NCBI RefSeq assembly: GCF_041714655.1
Contig: NZ_CP168219.1
Coordinates: 310,001 to 374,000, forward strand
Source of the DNA: Pseudoroseicyclus_A sp041714655
Lineage (GTDB): Bacteria; Pseudomonadota; Alphaproteobacteria; Rhodobacterales; Rhodobacteraceae
Direction: 5' to 3'
DNA length: 64,000 nt
Part shown: in pieces, positions 53,289 to 63,051 of the stretch
How the letters are laid out: the number at the start of each line of letters is the position of its first letter
Numbering within the stretch: position 1 is the first letter of the stretch
Position numbers and translations under genes: made by a program
The notes under the pieces: generated by a model
The model's database searches: none
What the model was told of the DNA's origin: nothing
What the model saw: the letters and a program-made list of their open reading frames with translations, nothing else

Positions 53289-53855
53289 CTATCCGATCAC
53301 CCGGCCGAGAAGCCGCCGGAGCCGGCGCCCGACGGTGACGAGCGGATGCTCCCCGGCATTGCCCTCGAGCTCGAGCCGGAAGGAGCGGGGGGCCACGTGG
53401 TTCGAATCGACCGCCCGCGCGCCCGCATGGGCGGCGCCCTCGGCGAGCTGAACGAGCTGCCGCGGCAGGCGCAGATGCGGAGAGATGGCCACCAGACGCT
53501 CGTTGAGCCGCAGGGTGGCACCAGGCCGTATCGGCAGGTCCCAGAGCGTCACCGTGTAGAGCCCCGCCTGCAGCCGGTGCACGAGCTCTTCCATGAGCGC
53601 CCATTCGCGCTGGCCCGCCCCTCCGGAGAGATGCAGCCCCTCGAGAATGTCGAGCGCCACGCCGAGCCCGCATTCGCGGCGGTCGATGATCGCTTCGAGA
53701 ATGAGGATGTCCCCCGCGCCGGCGGGCAGGCCCTCGCCCTTGTAGAAATCTAGAATGTCGCCCCATTCGGCAGAGGCGAGGAGCGGCAGGACTTTGGCCG
53801 CCGCATCGGCCCGCGCGGCAGCCAGACGGCGATAGGTCGACAGGGGCTCTGCCAT
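53289..53855 (-). CDS. Protein of unknown function between rpmD and rplO
   Basis: 188 residues from ATG 53855; a TTG at 53894 would add 13 residues. Neither start has a clear ribosome site. The N-terminal part looks helical (LSTYRRLAAARADAAAKVLPLLASAEWGDILDFYKGEG), the middle includes LILEAIIDRRECGLGVALDILEGLHL, and the end is basic (VTVGRRLRRLLGRVIG). No signal peptide, membrane helix or known motif is seen. It is divergent from rplO. Confidence 0.6.
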   Translation of the reverse strand: MAEPLSTYRRLAAARADAAAKVLPLLASAEWGDILDFYKGEGLPAGAGDILILEAIIDRRECGLGVALDILEGLHLSGGAGQREWALMEELVHRLQAGLYTVTLWDLPIRPGATLRLNERLVAISPHLRLPRQLVQLAEGAAHAGARAVDSNHVAPRSFRLELEGNAGEHPLVTVGRRLRRLLGRVIG

Positions 53856-54016
53856 GTCGGACAGCGGCGAGAACTCGGCGATCTGGAGGGTCAAGGCGTC
53901 ATCAATCTGTGTATCAATCGGAGCGGACTAGGACATGGACCTGTGACATTGCTTTGGCGCTTCCGTGGCGAGATCGCCCCGATCCGGCCGGGGCTGCGGG
54001 AGTCGGGCCCCGGGGC

Positions 54017-54045
54017 TTGAATGGCGGCGCGGAGGCCTTTATACG
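54017..54045 (+). promoter_or_regulatory. Candidate promoter for rplO-secY-adk
   Basis: TTGAAT (54017-54022), exact 17-bp spacer, TATACG (54040-54045), the same -10 as the rpsL promoter. It lies about 100 bp before rplO and downstream of the third cargo block. Confidence 0.6.
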
Positions 54046-54145
54046 CCCGCGGGTGCCGGCCCTCGGGGCGGCCCGTCTCAACATCAAGAAAAGCCGCGTT
54101 CGGTCCATCTCGCTTCGGGGCCGCTTCCGGCAAAGGAGAAGCGAC

Positions 54146-54625
54146 ATGAAACTGCACGAACTCAGCGACAATCCGGGCGCCTCCAAAAAACGCATGCGCG
54201 TCGCGCGCGGCCCGGGCTCCGGCAAGGGCAAGACCGCCGGCCGCGGCATCAAGGGGCAGAAGTCCCGCTCGGGCGTGGCGATCAAGGGCTACGAGGGCGG
54301 CCAGATGCCGCTCTACCAGCGCCTGCCGAAGCGCGGCTTCAACAAGCCGAACCGCAAGGAATACACGGTCATCAACCTCGGCCTGATCCAGAAGTTCATC
54401 GACGCCGGCAAGCTCGATGCCAAGAAGGACATCACCGAGGATGCGCTCGTTGCCTCCGGGCTCGTCCGCCGCGTGCGTGACGGCGTGCGCGTGCTGGCCA
54501 AGGGCGAGATCACCTCGAAGGTGACCCTGGCCGTGACTGGCGCCTCCGCCGGCGCCGTCGAGGCCGTGAAGGCCGCGGGCGGCACGCTCACCATCACGGC
54601 GGCAGCGGCCGAGGCCGCGGAATAA
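54146..54625 (+). CDS. rplO: 50S ribosomal protein uL15
   Basis: 159 residues: MKLHELSDNPGASKKRMRVARGPGSGKGKTAGRGIKGQKSRSG and GGQMPLYQRLPKRGFNKP. AAAGGAGAAG precedes the ATG. secY follows after 109 bp containing a weak stem. Confidence 0.98.
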   Translation: MKLHELSDNPGASKKRMRVARGPGSGKGKTAGRGIKGQKSRSGVAIKGYEGGQMPLYQRLPKRGFNKPNRKEYTVINLGLIQKFIDAGKLDAKKDITEDALVASGLVRRVRDGVRVLAKGEITSKVTLAVTGASAGAVEAVKAAGGTLTITAAAAEAAE

Positions 54626-54734
54626 GCGGCTTGTGAGCCGCAGGGCGGGACCTTAAGTGTGTCCCGCGCATGAGAGCGCCGCCGTCCGGACCCCCGGCTG
54701 GCGGCGTTTGCATGAAGGTTGAAGGGGGCCTTTG

Positions 54735-56101
<1,367 letters not shown>

Positions 56102-56105
<4 letters not shown>

Positions 56106-56743
56106 ACATCATTCTTCTGGGGCCGCCGGGCGCGGGTAAGGGAACTCAGGCGCGGCGGCTCGTGGAGGAGCGCGGCATGGTGCAGCTCTCGACCGGCGAC
56201 ATGCTGCGCGAGGCCCGCACCTCCGGCACGGAGATGGGCAAGCAGGTCGCCGCGGTGATGGACCGGGGGGACCTCGTCACCGACGAGATCGTCATCGGCC
56301 TCATCCGCGAGAAGCTGCAGGACGGCGCCGGCAACGGCTACATCTTCGACGGCTTCCCCCGCACCCTGCCCCAGGCCGACGCGCTCGGCGCGCTCCTGGA
56401 GGAAGAGGGCGAGACGCTCGACCATGTCATCGAGATGCGGGTGGACGACGAGGTCCTGGTGAACCGCGTCGCCGGCCGTTCGACCTGCGGCAATTGCGGC
56501 GAGGTCTACAACGACCAGACAAAGCCGATCCCGGCGGATGGCAAATGCACCGTCTGCGGCGGCAGCGACTTCAAGCGCCGCGGCGACGACAATGCCGACG
56601 CGCTGAAGACCCGGCTCCTTGCCTATTACAAGCAGACCTCGCCGCTCCTCGGCTATTACTACGCCAAGGGCCAGCTCGAGGGCGTGAACGGCCTCGGCGA
56701 GATCGAGGACGTGGCCGGAGAGATCAAGGCGCTGCTGGGCTGA
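56102..56743 (+). CDS. adk: Adenylate kinase with zinc-type LID
   Basis: 213 residues. Interconverts ATP + AMP and 2 ADP. P-loop ILLGPPGAGKGTQARRL, LSTGDMLRE and DGFPRTLPQA. The LID has the four-cysteine zinc site STCGNCGEVYN---CTVCGGSDFKRRGDD. Translationally coupled to secY. No rpmJ (L36) gene follows, unlike in many bacteria. Confidence 0.97.
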
Positions 56744-56770
56744 GGCCCGACCCCCGCGCGGACGTTACAG

Positions 56771-56793
56771 CGCCGGCCCTCGGGCCGGCGTTT
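56771..56793 (+). terminator. Terminator after adk
   Basis: 9-bp arms CGCCGGCCC/GGGCCGGCG with a 2-base centre, followed by TTT. Short loop, but stop-proximal and GC-rich. Confidence 0.65.
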
Positions 56794-56808
56794 CGCATTG
56801 GGGCGCGT

Positions 56809-56837
56809 TTGCAAAGTGTACACGAAAAGCGTACATT
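56809..56837 (+). promoter_or_regulatory. Promoter and operator-like dyad of the brnTA module
   Basis: TTGCAA (56809-56814), 17-bp spacer, TACATT (56832-56837). Between and over the boxes lie TGTACAC and GCGTACA (56817-56835), an imperfect inverted repeat where the BrnT-BrnA complex could bind for autorepression. Confidence 0.55.
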
Positions 56838-56900
56838 ATGGCGGCGAGCCCGCCGCACCGCTTAACCACTTGTTAGCCATCCGCCCCGAAGGCTCCACCG

Positions 56901-57203
56901 ATGGAGTTCGAATGGGACGAGGCGAAGCGGCAGAAGGTCCTCGCGGAGCGCGGCGTCGATCTGGCCCGCGCCGCGCGCATCTTCGACGGGCCCGTGCTCA
57001 GCCGGCTCGACCGGCGGATGGCGTATGGAGAGGTGCGGTGGGTCTCGGTCGGCACGATTGATGGCATCGCCTACACGGTTGTTCATGCCGGGCGCGGCGA
57101 GGCGATCCGCCTCATCACCGCCTGGAAAGGAGGGCGCGATGAGCTCGAAAGATATACGGCGAGCCTCTTTGGACGAGATCCGCGCGATGGAGGCTCGCGG
57201 TGA
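56901..57203 (+). CDS. brnT: BrnT-family ribonuclease toxin
   Basis: 100 residues of the BrnT type II toxin family: MEFEWDEAKRQKVLAERGVDLARAARIFDGPVLSRLDRR is the conserved FEWD-AK---L--HGV-F--A--VFD pattern, then GEVRWVSVGTIDGIAYTVVHAGRGEAIRLITA. Members cleave RNA and halt translation. The C-terminal end overlaps brnA by 65 bp and is read into the antitoxin. The usual ISAR motif reads LITAWK, and the end is extended. It lies between adk and rpsM. Confidence 0.9.
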   Translation: MEFEWDEAKRQKVLAERGVDLARAARIFDGPVLSRLDRRMAYGEVRWVSVGTIDGIAYTVVHAGRGEAIRLITAWKGGRDELERYTASLFGRDPRDGGSR

Positions 57204-57423
57204 GCTAGGCGACCGCCCCGACGCGCTGGTCGAGGACGGCAAGCTGCCGCCGGAGTTCTGGGAAGAGGCGGAGGTCTGGTATCCGCCGGCCGCGCGGCGC
57301 TCGGTGCATCTGAAGCTCGAGCCGGAGGTGTTCGACTTCTTCAAGGACGGCGGCAAGGGTCACCTGACGCGGATGCAGAACGTCCTTGCCGCCTATGTGC
57401 GGGCGCAGAAGTCCCGCGCCTGA
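57139..57423 (+). CDS. brnA: BrnA-family antitoxin
   Basis: 94 residues. C-terminal ribbon-helix-helix SVHLKLEPEVFDFFKDGGKGHLTRMQNVLAAYVRAQ, typical of BrnA, and an N-terminal toxin-neutralising region with DALVEDGKLPPEFWEEAEVWYPP. ATG 57139 follows AAAGGAGGG. BrnA represses the module from the upstream dyad in characterised systems. Confidence 0.9.
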   Translation: MSSKDIRRASLDEIRAMEARGELGDRPDALVEDGKLPPEFWEEAEVWYPPAARRSVHLKLEPEVFDFFKDGGKGHLTRMQNVLAAYVRAQKSRA

Positions 57424-57513
57424 GGGCCGGAACCGGTCTGGAGCTTCGGCCTCGGGCCCGCCCTCGGGCCGCCAATCTGGCGCCGGCCCGCCCACAAACC
57501 TCTTGACAGGGGG

Positions 57514-57542
57514 TTGACCCTCCGGGCGCATCTCCATAGATA
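57514..57542 (+). promoter_or_regulatory. Candidate promoter for rpsM-rpsK-rpoA-rplQ
   Basis: TTGACC (57514-57519), exact 17-bp spacer, TAGATA (57537-57542), 128 bp before rpsM. A second TTGACA lies just upstream (57503-57508). It gives the alpha segment its own start after the toxin-antitoxin insertion. Confidence 0.65.
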
Positions 57543-57669
57543 GCGCCATCCCGCATAAGGGAATCATGGCCCTTTTCGGGGCTGCGCGCCCGCGCCTTCA
57601 AGCTCGCGGGTGCATCGTTGTGAAAAAAGGGTCTGGTATTACGGACCCGCAACCTGAAGGAATGTGCCC

Positions 57670-58038
57670 TTGGCCCGTATCGCCGGCGTCAACATCCCCA
57701 CCGCCAAAAGGGTTCCGATCGCCCTGACCTATATCCACGGTATCGGTCCGTCGACCGCCCAGGCCATCTGCGAGGCCACCGGCATCGACCAGGCCCGCCG
57801 CGTCAACGACCTCTCCGACGCCGAAGTGCTCGCCATCCGCGAACATATCGACGCCAACCTGACGGTCGAAGGCGACCTGCGCCGTGAAGTGCAGATCAAC
57901 GTCAAGCGTCTGATGGATCTCGGCTGCTACCGCGGCCTGCGCCATCGTCGCAACCTCCCGGTGCGCGGTCAGCGGACCCACACCAACGCCCGCACCCGCA
58001 AGGGCCCGGCGAAAGCCATCGCCGGCAAGAAGAAATAA
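57670..58038 (+). CDS. rpsM: 30S ribosomal protein uS13
   Basis: 122 residues, from TTG 57670: LARIAGVNIPTAKRVPIALTYIHGIG. A GTG at 57664 is in frame, but AAGGA at 57657-57661 is well spaced only from the TTG, and that start also gives the family's normal length. First gene of the alpha segment. Confidence 0.95.
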   Translation: MARIAGVNIPTAKRVPIALTYIHGIGPSTAQAICEATGIDQARRVNDLSDAEVLAIREHIDANLTVEGDLRREVQINVKRLMDLGCYRGLRHRRNLPVRGQRTHTNARTRKGPAKAIAGKKK

Positions 58039-58053
58039 GGGAGGGCAAGACGA

Positions 58054-58449
58054 ATGGCACGTGATACCCGCCGCACCAGCGGCAAGCGCAAGGTTTCCAA
58101 GAACATCGCCGCCGGCGTTGCTCATGTGAACTCCTCGTTCAACAACACCAAGATCCTGATTTCCGACGTTCAGGGCAACGCCATTGCCTGGTCCTCCGCC
58201 GGCACGATGGGCTTCAAGGGCAGCCGCAAGTCGACGCCCTATGCCGCCCAGATGGCTGCCGAGGATGCCGGCAAGAAGGCGCAGGAGCATGGCGTCAAGA
58301 CCCTTGAGGTCGAGGTGCAGGGCCCCGGCTCCGGCCGCGAATCGGCGCTCCGCGCCCTCGCCGCCGTCGGCTTCAACATCACCTCGATCCGCGACGTGAC
58401 GCCGATCGCCCACAACGGTTGCCGTCCGCCGAAGCGCCGCCGCGTCTGA
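58054..58449 (+). CDS. rpsK: 30S ribosomal protein uS11
   Basis: 131 residues: KVSKNIAAGVAHVNSSFNNTKILISDVQGNAIAWSSAGTMGFKGSRKSTPYAAQMAAEDAG and the end IRDVTPIAHNGCRPPKRRRV. The usual rpsD (S4) is not in this cluster, as in other alphaproteobacteria. Confidence 0.98.
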   Translation: MARDTRRTSGKRKVSKNIAAGVAHVNSSFNNTKILISDVQGNAIAWSSAGTMGFKGSRKSTPYAAQMAAEDAGKKAQEHGVKTLEVEVQGPGSGRESALRALAAVGFNITSIRDVTPIAHNGCRPPKRRRV

Positions 58450-58564
58450 TCGCCTAACGACTTTCTCCGGGCCGCGCTGGATTCCGCGCGGCCCGGTACC
58501 GCATTTTGGAACCTCGGGCGCTTGCCCATCTGGTCATGGAGGGCAGGCAGGAATGGAGGGCAAC

Positions 58565-59581
58565 ATGATCCACAAGAATTGGGCCGAGCTGATCAAGCCG
58601 AACGCGCTTGACGTGCGTCCCGGCGCGGACCCCAGCCGCTCGGCAACGGTCGTCGCCGAGCCGCTGGAGCGTGGCTTCGGCCTGACGCTCGGCAACGCGC
58701 TGCGGCGCGTGCTGATGTCGAGCCTTCAGGGCGCCGCCATCACCGCCGTGCAGATCGACAACGTTCTGCACGAGTTCTCCTCCGTCACCGGCGTCCGCGA
58801 GGACGTGACGGATATCGTGCTCAACCTCAAGGGCGTCGCCATCCGCATGGATGTGGAAGGGCCGAAGCGCCTGACCATCCAGGCCAAGGGCCCGGGCGCC
58901 GTCACCGCCGGTGACATCTCGGAAAGCGCCGGGATCGAGATCCTGAACAAGGAGCACGTGATCTGCCACCTGGACGACGGCGCCGATCTCTACATGGAGC
59001 TGACCGTCAACACCGGGAAGGGCTATGTCGCCGCCGACAAGAACAAGCCCGAGGATGCGCCGATCGGCATGATCGCCATCGACGCCATCTATTCGCCGGT
59101 CAAGCGCGTCTCCTACGACGTGCAGCCGACCCGCGAGGGCCAGGTGCTCGACTATGACAAACTGGTCATGAAGGTCGAGACCGACGGCTCGCTGACCCCG
59201 GACGATGCGGTGGCCTATGCCGCCCGCATCCTGCAGGACCAGCTGGGCATCTTCGTCAACTTCGACGAGCCGGAATCGGCGCAGACGGGCGGCGCGGACG
59301 ACGGGCTGGAGTTCAACCCGCTGCTTCTGAAGAAGGTCGACGAGCTGGAGCTTTCGGTCCGCTCGGCGAACTGCCTGAAGAACGACAACATCGTCTATAT
59401 CGGCGACCTGATCCAGAAGACCGAAGCCGAGATGCTCCGCACCCCGAACTTCGGCCGCAAGTCGCTGAACGAGATCAAGGAAGTGCTCTCGGGCATGGGC
59501 CTGCACCTCGGCATGGATGTCGAGGACTGGCCGCCGGAGAACATCGAGGACCTCGCCAAGAAGTTCGAAGACCAGTTCTGA
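58565..59581 (+). CDS. rpoA: RNA polymerase subunit alpha
   Basis: 338 residues from ATG 58565. An ATG 12 bp earlier lacks a spaced ribosome site, whereas GGAGGG sits 5 bp before this one and gives the standard MIHKNWAELIKPN start. N-terminal assembly domain (EPLERGFGLTLGNALRRVLMSSL) and C-terminal domain (SVRSANCLKNDNIVYIGDLIQKTEAEMLRTPNFGRKSLNEIKEVL) are intact; an acidic linker and the end EDWPPENIEDLAKKFEDQF fit alphaproteobacteria. Confidence 0.97.
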   Translation: MIHKNWAELIKPNALDVRPGADPSRSATVVAEPLERGFGLTLGNALRRVLMSSLQGAAITAVQIDNVLHEFSSVTGVREDVTDIVLNLKGVAIRMDVEGPKRLTIQAKGPGAVTAGDISESAGIEILNKEHVICHLDDGADLYMELTVNTGKGYVAADKNKPEDAPIGMIAIDAIYSPVKRVSYDVQPTREGQVLDYDKLVMKVETDGSLTPDDAVAYAARILQDQLGIFVNFDEPESAQTGGADDGLEFNPLLLKKVDELELSVRSANCLKNDNIVYIGDLIQKTEAEMLRTPNFGRKSLNEIKEVLSGMGLHLGMDVEDWPPENIEDLAKKFEDQF

Positions 59582-59587
59582 GGGGAA

Positions 59588-59647
59588 GCCGGGCTGACGC
59601 CCGGCCTGCCGCTCGCTGCAAAGGCGTAGGCCGGGCTTCAGCCCGGC
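59588..59647. repeat. Inverted pair of GTAGG REP-like elements between rpoA and rplQ
   Basis: Copy 1 (59588-59608, reverse) GCCGGGCTGACGCCCGGCCTG and copy 2 (59626-59647) GTAGGCCGGGCTTCAGCCCGGC. Same pair arrangement as in the fusA-tuf gap. Confidence 0.85.
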
Positions 59648-59736
59648 CCACCCAGAAAGACCCGGGCATCCCGCCCCACAAACGGAGCCGTCGTCACGCA
59701 ATCGGCGGCCCACATAAAACGTAACGGAGACACATC

Positions 59737-60162
59737 ATGCGCCACGGTTCCGGCTATCGCCGCCTCAACCGCACCCACGAGCACCGCAAGGCGCTCTTTG
59801 CCAACATGGCGGGCTCGCTCATCGAACATGAGCAGATCAAGACGACCCTGCCGAAGGCCAAGGAGCTGAAGCGGATCGTCGACAAGCTCATCACCCTCGG
59901 CAAGCGCGGCGATGTCCACGCCCGCCGCCAGGCCGCCGCTGCCCTCAAGCAGGACATGCATGTGGCCAAGCTCTTCGACGTGCTTGGCCCCCGCTATGCC
60001 GAGCGTGCCGGTGGCTACACCCGCGTCCTGAAGGCCGGCTTCCGCTATGGCGACATGGCCCCCATGGCCATCATCGAACTCGTCGACCGCGACCCGGCCG
60101 CCAAGGGCGCCGCCGACAAGGCGCGGCTCGAGGCCGAGGCCGCCTACGAGGCCGAAGACTGA
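59737..60162 (+). CDS. rplQ: 50S ribosomal protein bL17
   Basis: 141 residues: MRHGSGYRRLNRTHEHRKALFANMAGSLIEHEQIKTTLPKAKELKRIVDKLITLG, with the ERAGGYTRVLKAGFRYGDMAPMAIIELVDRD end and a short acidic tail. Final gene of the translation supercluster. Confidence 0.98.
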   Translation: MRHGSGYRRLNRTHEHRKALFANMAGSLIEHEQIKTTLPKAKELKRIVDKLITLGKRGDVHARRQAAAALKQDMHVAKLFDVLGPRYAERAGGYTRVLKAGFRYGDMAPMAIIELVDRDPAAKGAADKARLEAEAAYEAED

Positions 60163-60208
60163 CGCTGCCCGGGGCGCGCGCGCCGCGCCCCTGTCAAGCG
60201 TGACGCGA

Positions 60209-60234
60209 GGGCCCGCCATACGGCGGGCCTTTTG
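60209..60234 (+). terminator. Terminator after rplQ
   Basis: Stem GGGCCCGCC/GGCGGGCCT (about 9 bp) with a short ATAC loop, then TTTTGCTT. It ends the alpha segment 47 bp after rplQ. Confidence 0.8.
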
Positions 60235-60342
60235 CTTGTGCCCGGCCCGACACGAATGGCCGCGGCGCCGACGCCGCGTAAAGGCATGGCCCGATTGAAC
60301 AACTGTGACCAAAAAGCATAGCTCGCCCCGAGAGACTAAACT

Positions 60343-60390
60343 ACACTTCAAAGTTGTCCCGTTTCTTTTGGGGAGCCGTATAGTTATAAG
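60343..60390 (+). promoter_or_regulatory. AT-rich upstream region of luxR with imperfect dyad
   Basis: The interval drops in GC and holds an imperfect ACA-N9-TGT dyad (60343-60357), TTGTCC (60354) and TATAGT/TATAAG boxes (60379-60390) directly before the luxR ATG. A LuxR-type binding site is possible but not clear. Confidence 0.35.
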
Positions 60391-60392
60391 CC

Positions 60393-60998
60393 ATGCGGTC
60401 CGTGATCGATCAGAGCACCGAGCGGCTCCAAATGATGTCGCCCTGCGGGTTCTTCTATGGGCTGCACATTCGTTACGCTCTGCCGCTTCTGCATCATCAG
60501 ACCTATCCGCAGGCCTGGATCGACCATTATACAGAGGAGGCATACGCGCTGCGCGACCCGATCATTGCCTGGGGGTTCAGCGTCGTGGGAACGGCAAGAT
60601 GGAGCGAGATAAGCATTCCCGATCCTTTCGACATTCTCGGCAAGGCGGCTGAATACGGCATGGTTTATGGTCTGGCAGTCGCTCTCGGTCAAAAGCAGAG
60701 CCGCACAATTGCTTCGGCGGCGCGGGCCGATCGGGAATTCACCGATGGCGAGATCTCGGCCTTTTCCGATGTCATTCACGAGTTGCATGTTCTCACGGAG
60801 CCCCCCAAGTCCTTGACGGACGCGGAAATCGAAGCCCTGCGGTGCATTGCCGAGGGTGATCGCTATGCAGCGGCCGCGGCGCGGCTGGACATATCGGAAT
60901 CAGCCCTGAAGGCGCGTCTGGCTTCGGCCCGCACCCGCCTTCTGGCGCGCACGACCACCGAAGCCGTCCAGCGGGCCCGCGACTACCGACTGCTATGA
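60393..60998 (+). CDS. LuxR-family AHL-responsive regulator, divergent HTH
   Basis: 201 residues. The N-terminal autoinducer domain keeps the family's invariant residues in the right spacing: Trp42, Tyr46, Asp55, Pro56 and Trp70, plus a Gly-rich VYGLAVAL. The C-terminal helix-turn-helix (about 140-200) has LTDAEIEALRCIAEGD, with the conserved Glu, Leu and Gly, but its recognition helix reads ESALKARLASARTRLLARTTTEAV rather than the usual E-TVK-HL--I--KL. Base composition is lower in GC than neighbours. Followed by the AHL synthase gene, so it is likely the receptor for that signal. Confidence 0.87.
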   Translation: MRSVIDQSTERLQMMSPCGFFYGLHIRYALPLLHHQTYPQAWIDHYTEEAYALRDPIIAWGFSVVGTARWSEISIPDPFDILGKAAEYGMVYGLAVALGQKQSRTIASAARADREFTDGEISAFSDVIHELHVLTEPPKSLTDAEIEALRCIAEGDRYAAAAARLDISESALKARLASARTRLLARTTTEAVQRARDYRLL

Positions 60999-61057
60999 GA
61001 TCGCCCGGCAAGGTCATCAACAGGGTGGAGCCGCGGCCACGTCAGGCCGGAGACACT

Positions 61058-61648
61058 ATGGAAGCCACGACCCTGTCGTTCGCCAATATCCACAACCACG
61101 GCGAACTCTTCGCAAACCTGTTCCGCGCCCGGCGCCAGTCGTTCATCCTCAAGAAGGGGTGGGATCTGCCGGAGACGATGGGCATGGAGTTCGACCAGTA
61201 CGACACCCCCGTGTCGCGCTGGGTGGCCGTGCACAACGGCGACGGCCGCGTGCTCGCCGGGCTTCGCATGACGCCGACGCTCGCCCGCTGCGGCATCTAC
61301 ACCTATATGATCCGCGACGCGCAGCGGGGCCTGCTGGAATCCATTCCCTCCGACCTCCTCTACGAGGAAGCGCCGCTCGACCAGGGCATCTGGGAGGTGA
61401 CGCGCGGCTTCATCCTGCAGGACATCCCCGCCGCTATGCGCCTGCGCGTGCGGCTGAAGCTCATCAGCCAGCTCACCGCGGCGGCGCGCGAGAATGACGT
61501 GCGCCAGGGCCTCGCGCTCCTGCCGTCGAACTGGGGCCGCTGGGCGAAGCGCGCCAATCTCAATCTCAGCCCCGCGGGGCGGACGATGAACATGGGCGGC
61601 ATCGAATATCAGGCCGTCTGGATGCAGTTCGCCTCGAACCTGCACTGA
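61058..61648 (+). CDS. Acyl-homoserine-lactone synthase (LuxI family)
   Basis: 196 residues from ATG 61058. Makes an acyl-homoserine lactone from S-adenosylmethionine and an acyl-ACP. The LuxI catalytic residues are in place: Arg25, Phe29, Trp35, Asp46, Asp49, Arg70, Glu113 and Arg116. GGAGA is well spaced from this ATG. An ATG at 60995 that overlaps the luxR stop would add 21 residues without similarity, but coupled translation from it cannot be excluded. Acyl-chain length is not predictable. Confidence 0.9.
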   Translation: MEATTLSFANIHNHGELFANLFRARRQSFILKKGWDLPETMGMEFDQYDTPVSRWVAVHNGDGRVLAGLRMTPTLARCGIYTYMIRDAQRGLLESIPSDLLYEEAPLDQGIWEVTRGFILQDIPAAMRLRVRLKLISQLTAAARENDVRQGLALLPSNWGRWAKRANLNLSPAGRTMNMGGIEYQAVWMQFASNLH

Positions 61649-61701
61649 GGCCGACGAGAGCGGGGCTTTTGCCCCGCCGCCCGCCGGCCTATCTCTGTTC
61701 C

Positions 61702-63045
61702 ATGGCCGATCTCTTTTCCCAAGGCGAGCCCGAGGCGGGCGCCCCCGCCGGCATCGCACCCGGCGCCCATGACAGCGCCCCCCGGCCGCTGGCCGACCGG
61801 CTGCGGCCGGCGAGCCTCGCCGAGGTCATTGGCCAGGCGCAGATCCTGGGGGAGGAGGCGCCGCTCGGCGCCATGCTCGGCTCCGGCCAGCTGTCCTCGC
61901 TGATCCTCTGGGGCCCGCCCGGGGTGGGCAAGACAACCATTGCAAGGCTGCTGGCGCGCGAGACCGATCTCGCCTTCGTGCAGATCTCCGCCATCTTCTC
62001 GGGCGTGCCGGAGCTGAGGAAGGTGTTCGAGGCCGCCAAGCACCGGCGGCAGAACGGGCAGGGGACTCTCCTCTTCGTCGACGAGATTCACCGGTTCAAC
62101 AAGGCCCAGCAGGACGGCTTCCTGCCGCATATGGAGGACGGGACGATCCTCCTCGTCGGCGCGACGACGGAGAACCCGAGCTTCGAGCTCAACGCCGCCC
62201 TCCTCTCCCGCGCCCAGGTGCTGGTCCTCACCCGGCTCGGCCCCGACGACCTGGAAGCGCTCGCGGCCCGCGCCGAGGAAGAGCTCGGCCGCCCGCTGCC
62301 GCTCGAGCCCGAGGCCCGCGAGGCGCTGAAGGCCATGGCCGACGGCGACGGGCGGGCGCTCCTCAACCTCATCGAGCAGGTGATGGGCTGGAAGACCAAG
62401 GCCCCCCTCGGCCCCGATGCGCTCGCCAGCCGCCTCACGCGCCGCGCCGCCAAATTCGACAAGTCGGGCGACGAGCATTACAACCTCATCTCCGCCCTGC
62501 ACAAATCCGTCCGCGGCAGCGACCCGGACGCGGCGCTCTACTGGTTCGCCCGGATGCTGGAGGGCGGCGAGGATCCCCGCTTCCTCGCCCGGCGCATCAC
62601 CCGCATGAGCGTGGAGGATATCGGCCTCGCCGACCCGGCCGCCCAGCAGCATTGCCTCGCGGCGTGGGAGACCTACGAGCGGCTCGGCTCCCCCGAGGGC
62701 GAGCTGGCGCTGGCCAATGCGCTCGTCTACCTCGCCCTCGCGCCCAAATCGAACGCCGCCTACAAGGCCTATGGCGCGGCGCGGGCGCTGGCGCGGCGCA
62801 CCGGCTCCGAGCCGCCGCCCAAGCACATCCTAAACGCGCCGACGAAGCTCATGAAGGACGAGGGCTACGGCTCGGGCTATGCCTATGACCACGATGCCGA
62901 AGACGGCTTCTCGGGGCAGAACTACTTCCCCGACGGGGTCCCCCGCCCCGCCCTCTACGCCCCGGTGGAGCGCGGCTTCGAGCGTGACCTCAAGAAGCGC
63001 CTCGACTACTTCGCTCAGCTCCGCGCCAAGCGCGGGACCTCCTGA
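61702..63045 (+). CDS. rarA: Replication-associated recombination protein RarA (MgsA)
   Basis: 447 residues of the AAA+ clamp-loader-like family acting at stalled replication forks. RPASLAEVIGQAQILGEEAPL at the N terminus, Walker A WGPPGVGKTT (about residue 74), Walker B LLFVDEIHRFNKAQQDGFLPHMEDG, sensor GATTENPSFELN, and a C-terminal tetramerisation domain with DPDAALYWFARMLEGGEDPRFLARRITRMSVEDIGLADP. ATG 61702 gives the usual MADLF start. Confidence 0.95.
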   Translation: MADLFSQGEPEAGAPAGIAPGAHDSAPRPLADRLRPASLAEVIGQAQILGEEAPLGAMLGSGQLSSLILWGPPGVGKTTIARLLARETDLAFVQISAIFSGVPELRKVFEAAKHRRQNGQGTLLFVDEIHRFNKAQQDGFLPHMEDGTILLVGATTENPSFELNAALLSRAQVLVLTRLGPDDLEALAARAEEELGRPLPLEPEAREALKAMADGDGRALLNLIEQVMGWKTKAPLGPDALASRLTRRAAKFDKSGDEHYNLISALHKSVRGSDPDAALYWFARMLEGGEDPRFLARRITRMSVEDIGLADPAAQQHCLAAWETYERLGSPEGELALANALVYLALAPKSNAAYKAYGAARALARRTGSEPPPKHILNAPTKLMKDEGYGSGYAYDHDAEDGFSGQNYFPDGVPRPALYAPVERGFERDLKKRLDYFAQLRAKRGTS

Positions 63046-63051
63046 TCCGCC

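Noticed and set aside
54626..54734. Terminator between rplO and secY
   Set aside because: Only a weak CCGCCGTCCGG/CTGGCGG stem without a T tract; not enough for a terminator call.
60995..61057. Earlier start for the AHL synthase overlapping the luxR stop
   Set aside because: The ATGA overlap is suggestive, but the 21 added residues are unlike LuxI proteins and the ATG at 61058 has its own ribosome site.
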